Shown piece after piece: positions 49,779 to 58,369 of a stretch of 58,369 nt of DNA. The stretch is taken from contig JAQTPL010000008.1 of the NCBI GenBank assembly GCA_028712895.1, positions 1-58,369 of the forward strand, in the 5' to 3' direction. Positions within the stretch are counted from its first letter, which is position 1. Each line of letters starts with the position of its first letter. The DNA comes from a bacterium (GTDB lineage Bacteria > CAYTYR01 > UBA6262). A model generated the notes under the pieces. The model was not told the DNA's origin. It did not search any database and saw nothing but the letters and a program-made list of their open reading frames with translations. Position numbers and translations under genes: made by a program.

Positions 49779-51948
49779 ATGATTAAAGATCCTGTTTGCG
49801 GCATGGAAGTGGACGAAAGAACAGCCATAAAATTAGAAAAGGATGGCCAGACCTATTTCTTTTGTGGCGAAGAAGATAAGAACAAATTCATTGCTCAATC
49901 CCGGATGAAAATGCCTGAGATGAAACATGGAGAGCAGCAAATGAATCACAATATGCACGCCGTACATGAGGGGCATATGCCCACGGGAGGTCATGCTTCT
50001 CATCATGCTCATATGGTCGCTGATTTCAGGAAAAGGTTCTGGGTGTCTTTAGCGTTAACTCTCCCTATTCTTATTTTTTCACCGCTGATCCAGAGGTTTT
50101 TTGGTCTTAGGGACGCGATCCGATTCGCCGGCGATATGTATGTTCTCTTTGGTTTGTCTTCCATAGTATTTTTTTATGGCGGCTGGCCGTTTCTCAAAGG
50201 ACTATTTGTCGAGCTCAAAAAGAAACAACCAGGCATGATGACCCTGATAGCAATAGCCATAGCAACGGCGTATATATACAGTTCTGCTGTTGTATTCGGA
50301 CTAACCGGAAAGATGTTTTTCTGGGAGCTGGCTACGCTAGTGGATATTATGCTTCTTGGCCATTGGATAGAAATGAAATCAATTATGGGCGCTTCAAGAG
50401 CGCTGGAAGAATTAGCGAGACTTATGCCTTCTGAGGCGCATAAAATAATGCCAGATGGAAGCACCAAAGACGTAGCTTTAGATGAATTGAACGTCGATGA
50501 CAAAATTATCATAAAGCCAGGAGAAAAAATCCCGGCAGATGGTGATATAGTTGAAGGTGAAAGTTCGGTTAACGAAGCCATGCTTACCGGTGAATCGAAG
50601 CCTGTCTCTAAGAAAGTTGGAGGCAAGGTTATTGGCGGCTCTATTAATGGCGAAGGTTCATTGACTATTGAGATCAAAAAAACCGGTAAAGATTCTTTTC
50701 TTTCACAGGTAATTGAATTGGTTAAGCAAGCTCAAGCCAGTAAGTCAAAAACTCAGGATCTGGCAAATCGGGCTGCCTTATGGCTGACTGTCATAGCTCT
50801 TTCCGGAGGAGCGATAACCCTATTTGTATGGCTTGTTTTAGTTCATAAGGATTTTGCTTTTGCTCTTGAGAGAACGGTTACGGTTATGGTTATTACTTGT
50901 CCTCATGCCTTAGGCTTAGCTGTCCCACTCGTAGTGGCGGTCTCAACCGCGCTGGCTGCCGGGAACGGGTTACTCATACGCAATAGGATGGCTTTTGAAA
51001 AAGCTAGAAACATACAGGCAATTATATTTGATAAGACAGGTACTCTTACTAAAGGGAAATTTGGAGTAACTAACCAGATTATCTTTGCCAATGATATCAA
51101 AGAAGAAGAGCTTTTAAAATATGCTGCTTCCGTAGAAGCGCGCTCCGAACATCCTATCGCTAAAGGAATAACATCATCAGTAAAAGAAATATTTTCTGTG
51201 GAAGGATTTAAAGCTATTACTGGCAAGGGAGCGGAAGGTAAGGTAAACGGCAAAGACATAAAAGTTGTAAGCCCGGGCTATCTAAGAGAGAATAATATAT
51301 CTATAACCGATGAAAGGATCAAGGAGCTTTCTTCTCAAGGCAAAACCATTATATATGTAATGATTGACGGAAAGCTTAAAGGCGCGATAGCCTTAGCCGA
51401 TATTATCCGGCCGGAATCAAAAAAAGCAATTATGATTCTCAAAAGTATGGGAATTAAATGCATGATGCTGACTGGAGACAATAAACAGGTGGCTGAATGG
51501 GTTTCGAAAGAGATTGGCTTGGATGAATTCTTTGCGGAAGTTTTGCCTCAGGATAAAGCCGCAAAAATTAAAGAGGTGCAGTCCAGAGGCTTGATAGTGG
51601 CCATGACCGGGGATGGGATAAATGACGCTCCCGCCTTGGACCCAGGCGGATGTGGGCATTGCGATCGGGGCTGGGACTGATGTAGCAGTGGAAACTGCGG
51701 ATATCATTCTAGTCAAGAGTAATCCTCTAGACGCGGTAGCGATCCTGGGACTGTCGCGGGCTACTTACCGTAAGATGGTACAAAATTTAGTATGGGCAAC
51801 CGGATATAATTTATTTGCCATTCCGTTGGCAGCCGGAGCGCTATATAACCAGGGGATAATCTTGAGCCCGGCTATGGGAGCGGTTTTGATGTCGTTAAGC
51901 ACGGTCATTGTCGCAATAAATGCAAGGTTCTTAAAAATAAAGCAGTAG
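49779..51948 (+). pseudogene. copB: CopB-type copper-translocating P-type ATPase, interrupted by a 1-nt frameshift near 51638
   Basis: YHS domain, His/Met-rich linker, CPH motif (VITCPHALGLAVPL), DKTGTLTKG; frame 49779-51680 continues as frame 51622-51948 ([29 protein letters not shown]). Confidence 0.88.
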
Positions 51949-51972
51949 TTTAAAAATACAAGGAGGTGCATT

Positions 51973-52128
51973 ATGTGGGGACACATGGGTGTTCAGGGAA
52001 TGAATATGGGTTATGGCGCGGCATTTGGCATGCTGCTCTGGCTGGCTATAATTATCTGGTTGATTATTTTTACGATCCTGGTACTTGGGAAAATGGATAA
52101 AATTATTAAGCTGCTTGAAAAGAAATAG
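51973..52128 (+). CDS. Small Met-rich single-TM protein, 51 aa
   Basis: AGGAGG SD; MWGHMGVQGMNMGYGAAFGMLLWLAIIIWLIIFTILVLGKMDKIIKLLEKK; not in the supplied ORF track. Confidence 0.75.
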   Translation: MWGHMGVQGMNMGYGAAFGMLLWLAIIIWLIIFTILVLGKMDKIIKLLEKK

Positions 52129-52156
52129 AAACTATAACAAGATAAAGGAGAAATAT

Positions 52157-52726
52157 ATGAAAAAGATAATGATATTGCTTTCGTTTTTAGCGGTTGTCCC
52201 AATGGTCTTTGCCGCCGATATGGTAATGCTGAAATGCCCGGTAACCGGCGAAAAGATAGATCCTAAAACAGCGGTAACTTACGAGCATAAAGGAAATACT
52301 TATACTTTCTGCTGCGCTGGTTGCATAGAGCAGTTCAAAAAAGAACCAGAAAAGTATATTGCTATTGCTCCGCCTTTATCCGGTGCAGTAAAAGATGGGG
52401 TAAGAGAAATAACCGTTATTGCTAAAAAATATGAATTTCTGCCTGATCCTATTGGAGTAAAACAAGACGAAAAAGTAAGATTAAAAATAACCGCTACTGA
52501 CACAGCTCATGGGATCGGTATTAAGGAATACAACATTGACCAGAAATTGCCGGTAGGCAAAGAGCAAATAGTGGAATTTACGGCGGACAAGGTGGGCATG
52601 TTTACGATTAAATGTACTGTCTTCTGCGGCTCGGGACATGGCAGTATGAAAGGCCGGCTGGTTGTTCAACCGCTGCCGGATAAAATGAACATGCCGGATC
52701 ATTCGGGAATGGATCATAGTCATTAA
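52157..52726 (+). CDS. Periplasmic YHS plus CuA-like cupredoxin domain protein
   Basis: Signal peptide; CPVTGEKIDPKTAVTYEHKGNTYTFCCAGCIEQFKKEPEKYI; CTVFCGSGHGSM matches CxxxCxxxHxxM. Confidence 0.82.
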   Translation: MKKIMILLSFLAVVPMVFAADMVMLKCPVTGEKIDPKTAVTYEHKGNTYTFCCAGCIEQFKKEPEKYIAIAPPLSGAVKDGVREITVIAKKYEFLPDPIGVKQDEKVRLKITATDTAHGIGIKEYNIDQKLPVGKEQIVEFTADKVGMFTIKCTVFCGSGHGSMKGRLVVQPLPDKMNMPDHSGMDHSH

Positions 52727-52767
52727 TGAGAAAGGGGCTTAACCGCTCATTTTCATTGATTTAATAC

Positions 52768-52796
52768 TTGACAAGAATAGTCATATATAGTATAAT
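52768..52796 (+). promoter_or_regulatory. Consensus sigma70 promoter of the rrf2-nifS cluster
   Basis: TTGACA, 17-nt spacer, TATAAT. Confidence 0.85.
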
Positions 52797-52816
52797 ATCC
52801 ATGAGGTAATAAAATC

Positions 52817-53224
52817 ATGTTAAAGATATCAACCCGTTGCCGTTATGGATTATTAGCTATGGTAGAGTTAGGCCAATGTTATGGCCAAGCCCCGGTATCA
52901 GCCCAGGAGATATATAAAAAACAGCGCGTTCCTAAGTTCTATTTGCAGCAATTGCTGGTTAAGCTGAGAAGGAATGGATTAGTGGAAAGCATAAGGGGGA
53001 CTAGGGGCGGGTTTGTCCTTAAAAAAGATCCAAAAACGATCAAGATATTAGATATCGTGAAAGCAGTAGAAGGCCCGGTCCAGTTAATCTCTTGTACCAA
53101 GCAATCAAGGGACAAGTGTTGCAGTAAGATTAAGGAATGCTTAACTCGGCCGGTTTGGGTAGAGTTACATGAAGTAGTGAATAGAGTGTTGAGTGAACGA
53201 ACTTTGCACGATTTAATGAGGTGA
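52817..53224 (+). CDS. Rrf2-family regulator (IscR-like cysteines)
   Basis: STRCRYGLLAMVELGQCYGQAPVSAQEIYKKQRVPKFYLQQLLVKLRRNGLVESIRGTRGGFVL; CTKQSRDKCCSKIKEC. Confidence 0.9.
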   Translation: MLKISTRCRYGLLAMVELGQCYGQAPVSAQEIYKKQRVPKFYLQQLLVKLRRNGLVESIRGTRGGFVLKKDPKTIKILDIVKAVEGPVQLISCTKQSRDKCCSKIKECLTRPVWVELHEVVNRVLSERTLHDLMR

Positions 53225-53228
53225 AACT

Positions 53229-54401
53229 GTGGATGTTAAACGACGTTACTTTGATTATGCCGCGACTACTCCGATGCATCCGGAAGTAATTAAATCTATA
53301 CAGCCCTATTTTGATAAAGTGTACGGCAATCCGTCCAGTCTACATATTTTTGGACAGGAAGCACAGGCAGCCATCACCCAATCCCGGGATTTGATCGCTA
53401 AATATATTAATGCCAAAACTGAAGAGATCATTTTTACCAGTGGGGGCACGGAAGCGGATAATTTTGCCTTGATCGGGGTTTTTGAAGCTAATGCTAAAAA
53501 AGGCAACCATATTATTACTACTAATATTGAGCATCACGCGATCCTGGAAACATGTAAGTTCCTGGAAAAGCACCGTGGCGCAAAAATAACTTATGTGCCG
53601 GTGGATAAATATGGGTTGGTTGATCTGGAAGCAGTTATTAAGGCTATCACTCCGCAGACTATCTTGATCTCAGTAATGCACGCTAATAATGAGATCGGTA
53701 CTATAGAGCCGATAGCCGGTATAGGGAAAGTAGCCAAAGAAAAAGGTATATATTTTCATACAGATGCCGTACAGACCTTTGGCAGCCTGGATCTGGATGT
53801 AGAAAAACTGAATATTGACTTATTAAGCGCCAGTGCCCATAAATTATACGGACCCAAGGGCGTAGGGCTCTTATATATTAGGAAAGGCGTGCGTATCCTG
53901 CCGTTTCTTCATGGCGGAGAGCAGGAAAGAAGGCGGCGCGCCTCTACGGAAAATGTACCTGGTATCGTAGGCTTTGGCAAAGCAGTAGAACTGGCAATAG
54001 AGGAAAAACAGGAACGCCACCAGCATGTGACTATTTTGCGGGATAAACTGATCAAAGGAATATTAGAAAAGATCAATGAATCAGAATTAAACGGGCATCC
54101 TACTAAACGGCTGCCTAATAATGTTAATGTGACTGTAAAATATATAGAAGGGGAATCGATGTTGATCAACCTGGACCTTGAAGGTATTGCCGCTTCCACT
54201 GGTTCAGCTTGCTCCAGTAGTTCATTAGAGCCTTCTCATGTGATAAAGGCACTCGGTGTCAGCCCGGAAGTCGCGCACAGCAGCCTGCGGTTTAGCCTGG
54301 GCCGGCTCAATACTGATGAGGATGTTGACTATTTGCTCGAAGCTTTACCAAGGATCGTTAAGAAATTAAGAGAAATGTCACCGCTTTACAAGAAAAAGTA
54401 A
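53229..54401 (+). CDS. nifS: Cysteine desulfurase NifS/IscS type
   Basis: YFDYAATTPMHPEV; HHAILETCKFLEKHRG; HTDAVQTFGSLDLDVEKLNIDLLSASAHKLYGPKGVGLLYIRKGV; STGSACSSSSLEPSHV. Confidence 0.93.
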   Translation: MDVKRRYFDYAATTPMHPEVIKSIQPYFDKVYGNPSSLHIFGQEAQAAITQSRDLIAKYINAKTEEIIFTSGGTEADNFALIGVFEANAKKGNHIITTNIEHHAILETCKFLEKHRGAKITYVPVDKYGLVDLEAVIKAITPQTILISVMHANNEIGTIEPIAGIGKVAKEKGIYFHTDAVQTFGSLDLDVEKLNIDLLSASAHKLYGPKGVGLLYIRKGVRILPFLHGGEQERRRRASTENVPGIVGFGKAVELAIEEKQERHQHVTILRDKLIKGILEKINESELNGHPTKRLPNNVNVTVKYIEGESMLINLDLEGIAASTGSACSSSSLEPSHVIKALGVSPEVAHSSLRFSLGRLNTDEDVDYLLEALPRIVKKLREMSPLYKKK

Positions 54402-54430
54402 AAACGAATTTAAATAACTGGAGGTATACC

Positions 54431-54658
54431 ATGAGAGAAAAAGTACTAAAGAGCCTGGAAAAGATAGCAAAGATGCTGGGTGCAGATGGCGGCAGTGTAG
54501 AATTGGTAGATATCGATGAAGAACAAGGCTTAGTCAAAGTAAAATTGCTAGGTGCTTGTATGGGCTGCCCCATGGCGACAATGACTTTAAAGAACGGTAT
54601 AGAGCGCATCTTGAAAGAAGATGTTCCGGAAGTTAAAAAAGTAGAAGCAGTAAACTAG
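54431..54658 (+). CDS. NifU C-terminal (Nfu) Fe-S carrier protein
   Basis: GADGGSVELVDIDEEQGLVKVKLLGACMGCPMATMTLKNGIERIL. Confidence 0.92.
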   Translation: MREKVLKSLEKIAKMLGADGGSVELVDIDEEQGLVKVKLLGACMGCPMATMTLKNGIERILKEDVPEVKKVEAVN

Positions 54659-54724
54659 CTCGTTTAACGGTTAGGGTAACGAAGCCCGAATCGGGCCTCG
54701 AAACCGTACACCGTGTAACGAGTT
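54659..54724. repeat. Inverted repeat element, CGGTNA(N)/AGCCCGA family
   Basis: CTCGTTTAACGGTTAGGGTAACGA-AGCCCGAATCGGGCCT-CGAAACCGTACACCGTGTAACGAG; same core as 39.2 kb. Confidence 0.75.
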
Positions 54725-54743
54725 TCCAAAGGTGGTGATTATC

Positions 54744-54815
54744 ATGAGAGCAAGAGTATCCAGAAAGTATTTCCTTCGTCCAGTAGCTCATTGCTGTGGC
54801 GGAAAACGAACATAG
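54744..54815 (+). CDS. Candidate 23-aa leader peptide with adjacent cysteines
   Basis: GGTGGTGA upstream of ATG; MRARVSRKYFLRPVAHCCGGKRT then TAG; not in the ORF track. Confidence 0.45.
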   Translation: MRARVSRKYFLRPVAHCCGGKRT

Positions 54816-54853
54816 CCCTCTGGAGTTAATAGCTCTGGTGGGCGTAAATCAGA

Positions 54854-54884
54854 CCTGTCAGCCCGCTTTTGGCGGGCTGGCAGG
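54854..54884. promoter_or_regulatory. Strong hairpin directly upstream of the nadA ribosome-binding site
   Basis: CCTGTCAGCCCGC-TTTTG-GCGGGCTGGCAGG, 13-bp stem with one G-U; no T-tract follows. Confidence 0.65.
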
Positions 54885-54902
54885 AACACAAAGGTTGAGG
54901 AA

Positions 54903-55829
54903 ATGGTGAATATCTCAAGATTGCTGAATGAAATAAAAATTATTGCCAAAAGAAAGAACGCCGTGATCCTGGCGCATAATTATCAATTACCGGAAGTGCA
55001 GGAAGTGGCGGATTTTGTCGGTGACTCACTGGAGTTAAGCCTAAAAGCCAGTGAAACACAGGATGAAATAATTGTTTTTTGCGGGGTTTATTTTATGGCC
55101 GAGACCGCGGCCATTATTTCCCCGGCCAAAACAGTCTTAATACCTGACCACACTGCCGGTTGTCCTATGGCCGCCATGATCAACGTTGAAAATATTAGAG
55201 AATTGAAAAGACTGCATCCCCAGGCCAAAGTAGTTTGCTATGTCAACTCTACTGCTGCGGTAAAAGCTGAAAGTGATATTTGCTGTACTAGTTCTAATGC
55301 CCTGAAAGTAATAAATTCCCTAACCGATACTGCTGAGATCATCTTTGTTCCTGATAAATATTTAGGCAGTTATACACAGTTGAAAGTCCCGGATAAGAAA
55401 TTTATAATTTGGGAAGGGTATTGCCCGACTCATGTCCGGATTACAAGCGATGATATCCTGAAAATGAAGAGAAAATACCCAGAGGCCCTGGTGATGGTTC
55501 ATCCGGAGTGCAGGAGTGAAGTAGTAAGGTTGGCTAATGCGGTGGTTTCGACCGGCAGTATGAGCGCGCTAGCCCGGGAGAAAGAAACGCAGGAGATTAT
55601 TGTCGGCACAGAAGTCGGTATGCTGCACCGGTTGAAAAAGGAAAATCCTGACCGGCAGTTTTTCCCGGCCAATCCCCAGGCCGTATGCCCTAATATGAAA
55701 TTAATTACCCTGGAAAAGATATACTGGTCATTGCAGGATATGATTTACCCGGTAAAAGTAGAAGAGCCAGTTCGCAGTAAAGCGAAACTGGCTATTGATA
55801 AAATGATAGCTGTCTCCAAACAGGATTGA
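54903..55829 (+). CDS. nadA: Quinolinate synthase
   Basis: AVILAHNYQLPEVQEVADFVGDSLELS; TAAVKAESDICCTSSNA; GYCPTHVRI; TEVGMLHRLKKENPDRQFFPA. Confidence 0.94.
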   Translation: MVNISRLLNEIKIIAKRKNAVILAHNYQLPEVQEVADFVGDSLELSLKASETQDEIIVFCGVYFMAETAAIISPAKTVLIPDHTAGCPMAAMINVENIRELKRLHPQAKVVCYVNSTAAVKAESDICCTSSNALKVINSLTDTAEIIFVPDKYLGSYTQLKVPDKKFIIWEGYCPTHVRITSDDILKMKRKYPEALVMVHPECRSEVVRLANAVVSTGSMSALAREKETQEIIVGTEVGMLHRLKKENPDRQFFPANPQAVCPNMKLITLEKIYWSLQDMIYPVKVEEPVRSKAKLAIDKMIAVSKQD

Positions 55830-55859
55830 TTAGGGGTGCTGAATTTATCAGCAGTCCTA

Positions 55860-56282
55860 TTATTTAATATCCGGCCCTGTGATCTTTTCATGGATCAGTA
55901 CAACCGCAATACAAGCTAACGGGGTAGCGACCAGTCCGGTTAATAGCCAGGACATAATAAGTTTGGTATCCAAGTTGGTATTATAGGTGATCAAAAGCGG
56001 TGGTACAGTAATAGCCCACAGCAATATTCCCAAGAAAAACCCCTTCGAAATCCCCTTACCAGGAATGCCATGTTGCAGAACTGTAAACATTAAAGCATAG
56101 ATAAGCCCGCTGGAAAAGTTTCCCAAAAGCGTTTGAACCAGCCAAACATTGCTCAAGGGTTTGATCAACTCCGGTGTATGGGCATAGAAATTCTTAAAGA
56201 GAATGGTGAATAGGGCATTGATAAAATAGGAAACAGTAGCTACTACTATTCCCGCCAGCAACCATTTGGCTACATTTTTCAA
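55860..56282 (-). CDS. Hypothetical membrane protein, about four TM helices
   Basis: Hydrophobic segments; stand-alone ORF with an SD-like upstream region. Confidence 0.6.
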   Translation of the reverse strand: MKNVAKWLLAGIVVATVSYFINALFTILFKNFYAHTPELIKPLSNVWLVQTLLGNFSSGLIYALMFTVLQHGIPGKGISKGFFLGILLWAITVPPLLITYNTNLDTKLIMSWLLTGLVATPLACIAVVLIHEKITGPDIK

Positions 56283-56306
56283 ATTCTGCCTCCTTTAATA
56301 AAAAAG

Positions 56307-56344
56307 ATTACACAGATTACAAATAACGATTACGCTGATTCAAG
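56307..56344. repeat. 9-nt-period array GATTACACA/GATTACAAATAAC/GATTACGCT/GATTCAAGT
   Basis: Same unit as the 35.2-kb element, single orientation. Confidence 0.65.
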
Positions 56345-56420
56345 TAAATATATTGAATTGCTGTGAACATAATATATCAGAATTCAGGCTTGCTGTAAAT
56401 AGGTAAATTGACAAAAGTTG

Positions 56421-57092
56421 TCAGGATTCCAAGGTTTCCAGATGGTGTTTCACTACTTTGCCTTCTACCATATAAATAACATCTTCGGCGATGTTGGTAG
56501 TATGGTCACAGATCCTCTCTAAATGGCGGGCTACCAGCAGCAGGGCTACTGCCCGGGGAGCGGTGGATGAGTCTTTGGCAATATAATCATTGATCAGTTC
56601 TGACTGGACCAGGTTGCGCAGGTTGTCAGCTTCCGGATCGCGCAAAATAACTTTTTTAGCCAGTTCCACATCCTTATGCACAAAAGCATCGATCGCGTCC
56701 TTGACCATACTTTGGGCCAGCGTAGCCAGTTTGGGAATATCGATCAAAGGCTTAAGCTGGGGCTTGCCAGCTATTTCCAAACCGCGCTGGGCGATATCCA
56801 CCGCCAGGTCGGCAATGCGTTCCAGGTCAGTACAGATTTTCATCGTCATAGTAATAAAACGCAGGTCAATCGCCATAGGTTGGTGCAAGGCCAGCAGGTC
56901 CAGGCATTTTTCGTCAATTGCCAATTCCATCTCATCTATCTTTTTATCCTCGGTTATTACCTGGTTGGCTTGTTCAACACTGCGGGCTTTTAAAGCTTCC
57001 ACCGATTTAAAGATCGACTCCTCGGTTAAGCTGCCCATGCGTAAAACTTCTTTGCTCAAGTCAGCTAATTCTTCGTCAAAATGCCGTTGCAT
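56421..57092 (-). CDS. phoU: Phosphate transport regulator PhoU
   Basis: MQRHFDEELADLSKEVLRMGSLTEESI; LHQPMAIDLRFITMTMKICTDLERIADLAVDIAQRG; ARHLERICDHTTNIAEDVIYMVEG. Probable start at MQRHFDEEL; the ORF extends to 57125. Confidence 0.93.
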   Translation of the reverse strand: MQRHFDEELADLSKEVLRMGSLTEESIFKSVEALKARSVEQANQVITEDKKIDEMELAIDEKCLDLLALHQPMAIDLRFITMTMKICTDLERIADLAVDIAQRGLEIAGKPQLKPLIDIPKLATLAQSMVKDAIDAFVHKDVELAKKVILRDPEADNLRNLVQSELINDYIAKDSSTAPRAVALLLVARHLERICDHTTNIAEDVIYMVEGKVVKHHLETLES

Positions 57093-57109
57093 GATTTCCT
57101 CCCTATAAG

Positions 57110-57203
57110 ATAGTTCATAGTTCATAGCTGGTAGCTCGTAGGAAAAAACAATTATTGTTTTATTGTTCTCACTATCAGCTATGAGCTACGAGCTTCGAGC
57201 TGT
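57110..57203. repeat. Inverted-arm heptamer element, unit RTAGYTC
   Basis: Left ATAGTTC ATAGTTC ATAGCTG GTAGCTC GTAGGAA. Right-arm reverse complement ACAGCTC GAAGCTC GTAGCTC ATAGCTG ATAGT. Confidence 0.9.
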
Positions 57204-57207
57204 ATTA

Positions 57208-57960
57208 TTAGCCAAATCTTCCCGTAAGATAATCTTCCGTCCGGTTATCTTTTGGATTAGTGAATATTTGTGACGTTTCCCCGAATTCTACCAAGTCTCC
57301 CAGCAGGAAATACCCGGTGTAATCAGATACCCGCGCGGCTTGCTGCATATTATGCGTCACGATAATGATGGTATATTGTTTTTTAAGTTCATGCATCAAG
57401 TCTTCTATTTTTGAAGTAGAGATCGGGTCCAGCGCTGAACAGGGCTCATCCATTAAAAGGATCTCCGGCTCCATAGCTGCCAACCGGGCAATACACAACC
57501 GTTGCTGCTGCTCTCCAGACAGGGTTAGCGCATTATCTTCCAATTTGTCTTTAACCTCGTTCCACAGGTGCACTGATTCCAGGCTCCAGTGCAGTTTTTG
57601 TTCGGTAATAGCTCTATCCAATATACCATGGACCTTTAAACCATAAAGAACATTGTCTTTAATGCTTAAGGGAAAGGGATTGGGGCGTTGAAAGACCATT
57701 CCCACTTTTTTACGCAGGGCTAACAGGTCGGTTCCCGGTCCATAGATATTTCCCCCATTTATATTGACAATACCCTTAATATGCACATCCTCGATCAGGT
57801 CATTCATGCGATTGAGAGAACGCAGGAACGTAGATTTCCCGCAGCCGGAAGGGCCGATCAAAGCGGTGATCTTCTGCTGTTCGATATTAAGGGTAATATC
57901 CTTTAAGGCCTGGAAATTACCATAAAACAAATCCAATTTTTTTACTTCTATTATGCTCAT
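57208..57960 (-). CDS. pstB: Phosphate ABC transporter ATP-binding protein
   Basis: [79 protein letters not shown]. Confidence 0.94.
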   Translation of the reverse strand: MSIIEVKKLDLFYGNFQALKDITLNIEQQKITALIGPSGCGKSTFLRSLNRMNDLIEDVHIKGIVNINGGNIYGPGTDLLALRKKVGMVFQRPNPFPLSIKDNVLYGLKVHGILDRAITEQKLHWSLESVHLWNEVKDKLEDNALTLSGEQQQRLCIARLAAMEPEILLMDEPCSALDPISTSKIEDLMHELKKQYTIIIVTHNMQQAARVSDYTGYFLLGDLVEFGETSQIFTNPKDNRTEDYLTGRFG

Positions 57961-57975
57961 GTAATTTCTCCGAAA

Positions 57976-58060
57976 TTAGCTCATAGCTCTTAGTTCATAG
58001 CTCATAGGAAACGGTTTGAAACAATTACTAACGGCTATGAGCTACGAGCCACGAGCTATT
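57976..58060. repeat. Inverted-arm heptamer element, unit RTAGCTC (second copy)
   Basis: Left TTAGCTC ATAGCTC TTAGTTC ATAGCTC ATAGGAA. Right-arm reverse complement ATAGCTC GTGGCTC GTAGCTC ATAGCC. Confidence 0.9.
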
Positions 58061-58064
58061 TTTA

Positions 58065-58369
58065 CTAGCCGAACCTTCCCGAAATATAATCATTCGTTCT
58101 CTGATCAGTCGGGGTGGTAAATAACTTCTCCGTTGCATCAATTTCGATCAATTCACCGCTCAGGAAAAAAGCAGTACGGTCCGCTACCCTGGCTGCTTGT
58201 TTGGTATTATTGGTCACCAGGATGATCGTGTAATCCTTTTTCAGTTCGCGCAGGGATTCCTCGATCTTCATAGTGGAGATCGGGTCCAATCCGGAGCAGG
58301 GTTCATCTAGTAGAATGAATTCCGGTTTCAGGGCCAGGATGCGGGCGATACAGAGCCGTTGTTGTTGGC
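58065..58369 (-). CDS. pstB: Second PstB-like ATPase, partial (cut by window end)
   Basis: Reverse frame open to the edge: [77 protein letters not shown]...YISGRFG. Confidence 0.9.
   Translation of the reverse strand, partial: QQQRLCIARILALKPEFILLDEPCSGLDPISTMKIEESLRELKKDYTIILVTNNTKQAARVADRTAFFLSGELIEIDATEKLFTTPTDQRTNDYISGRFG

Noticed and set aside
51620-51680. Programmed frameshift in copB like the E. coli copA truncation
   Set aside because: No clear slippery heptamer or downstream pseudoknot seen by eye, and it falls in a universally conserved hinge; an indel is simpler.
51622-51948. Independent 108-aa gene
   Set aside because: It is the frameshifted C-terminus of copB ([29 protein letters not shown]), not a separate gene.
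54854-54884. Rho-independent terminator before nadA
   Set aside because: Strong stem but no T-tract on either plausible strand position; called a hairpin instead.

Overview
The window looks like one contiguous stretch of a bacterial chromosome (moderate GC, short intergenic spacers, long co-directional gene strings). I see no phage, transposase, CRISPR, rRNA or tRNA. From left to right it holds: the C-terminal end of a P-type ATPase; HEAT-repeat protein; endonuclease III; LigD-type 3'-phosphoesterase; aquaporin; MnmA; CDF transporter; LarE; two tandem solute-binding-like proteins without signal peptides; LPP20/FlgT-like lipoproteins; M23 peptidase; PQQ-repeat protein; TPP enzyme; histidine kinase; GH57-like enzyme; HEAT and HD-GYP proteins; AMP-ligase; Mfd; two PpiC/SurA isomerases; PdxA; RsmA; histidine kinase. 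A dense Fe-S, cysteine, homocysteine and methionine island follows (IscU, DUF39 + NIL/ferredoxin, three CysK/CBS-type enzymes, two Cys/Met gamma-family enzymes, MetX-MetW, Rrf2). Next come a CsoR-cus-copB copper operon, an Rrf2-NifS-Nfu-NadA cluster, and PhoU-PstB-PstB on the minus strand. The strongest unexplained signal is a set of intergenic arrays of degenerate 7-nt units (9-nt in one family). They are usually arranged as two inverted arms around a hairpin or AT-rich core. Each locus or small group of loci has its own unit word, and some arrays run into gene 3' ends. Other leads are a shared putative Rrf2 operator in the sulfur island, a candidate ~80-nt sRNA beside a ~300-bp palindromic element, a 23-aa Cys-Cys micro-ORF upstream of nadA, a stand-alone YHS-CuA-like protein, a frameshifted copB, and a cystathionine gamma-family protein lacking a usually present segment. 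All family assignments are from reading motifs by eye; no searches were run.
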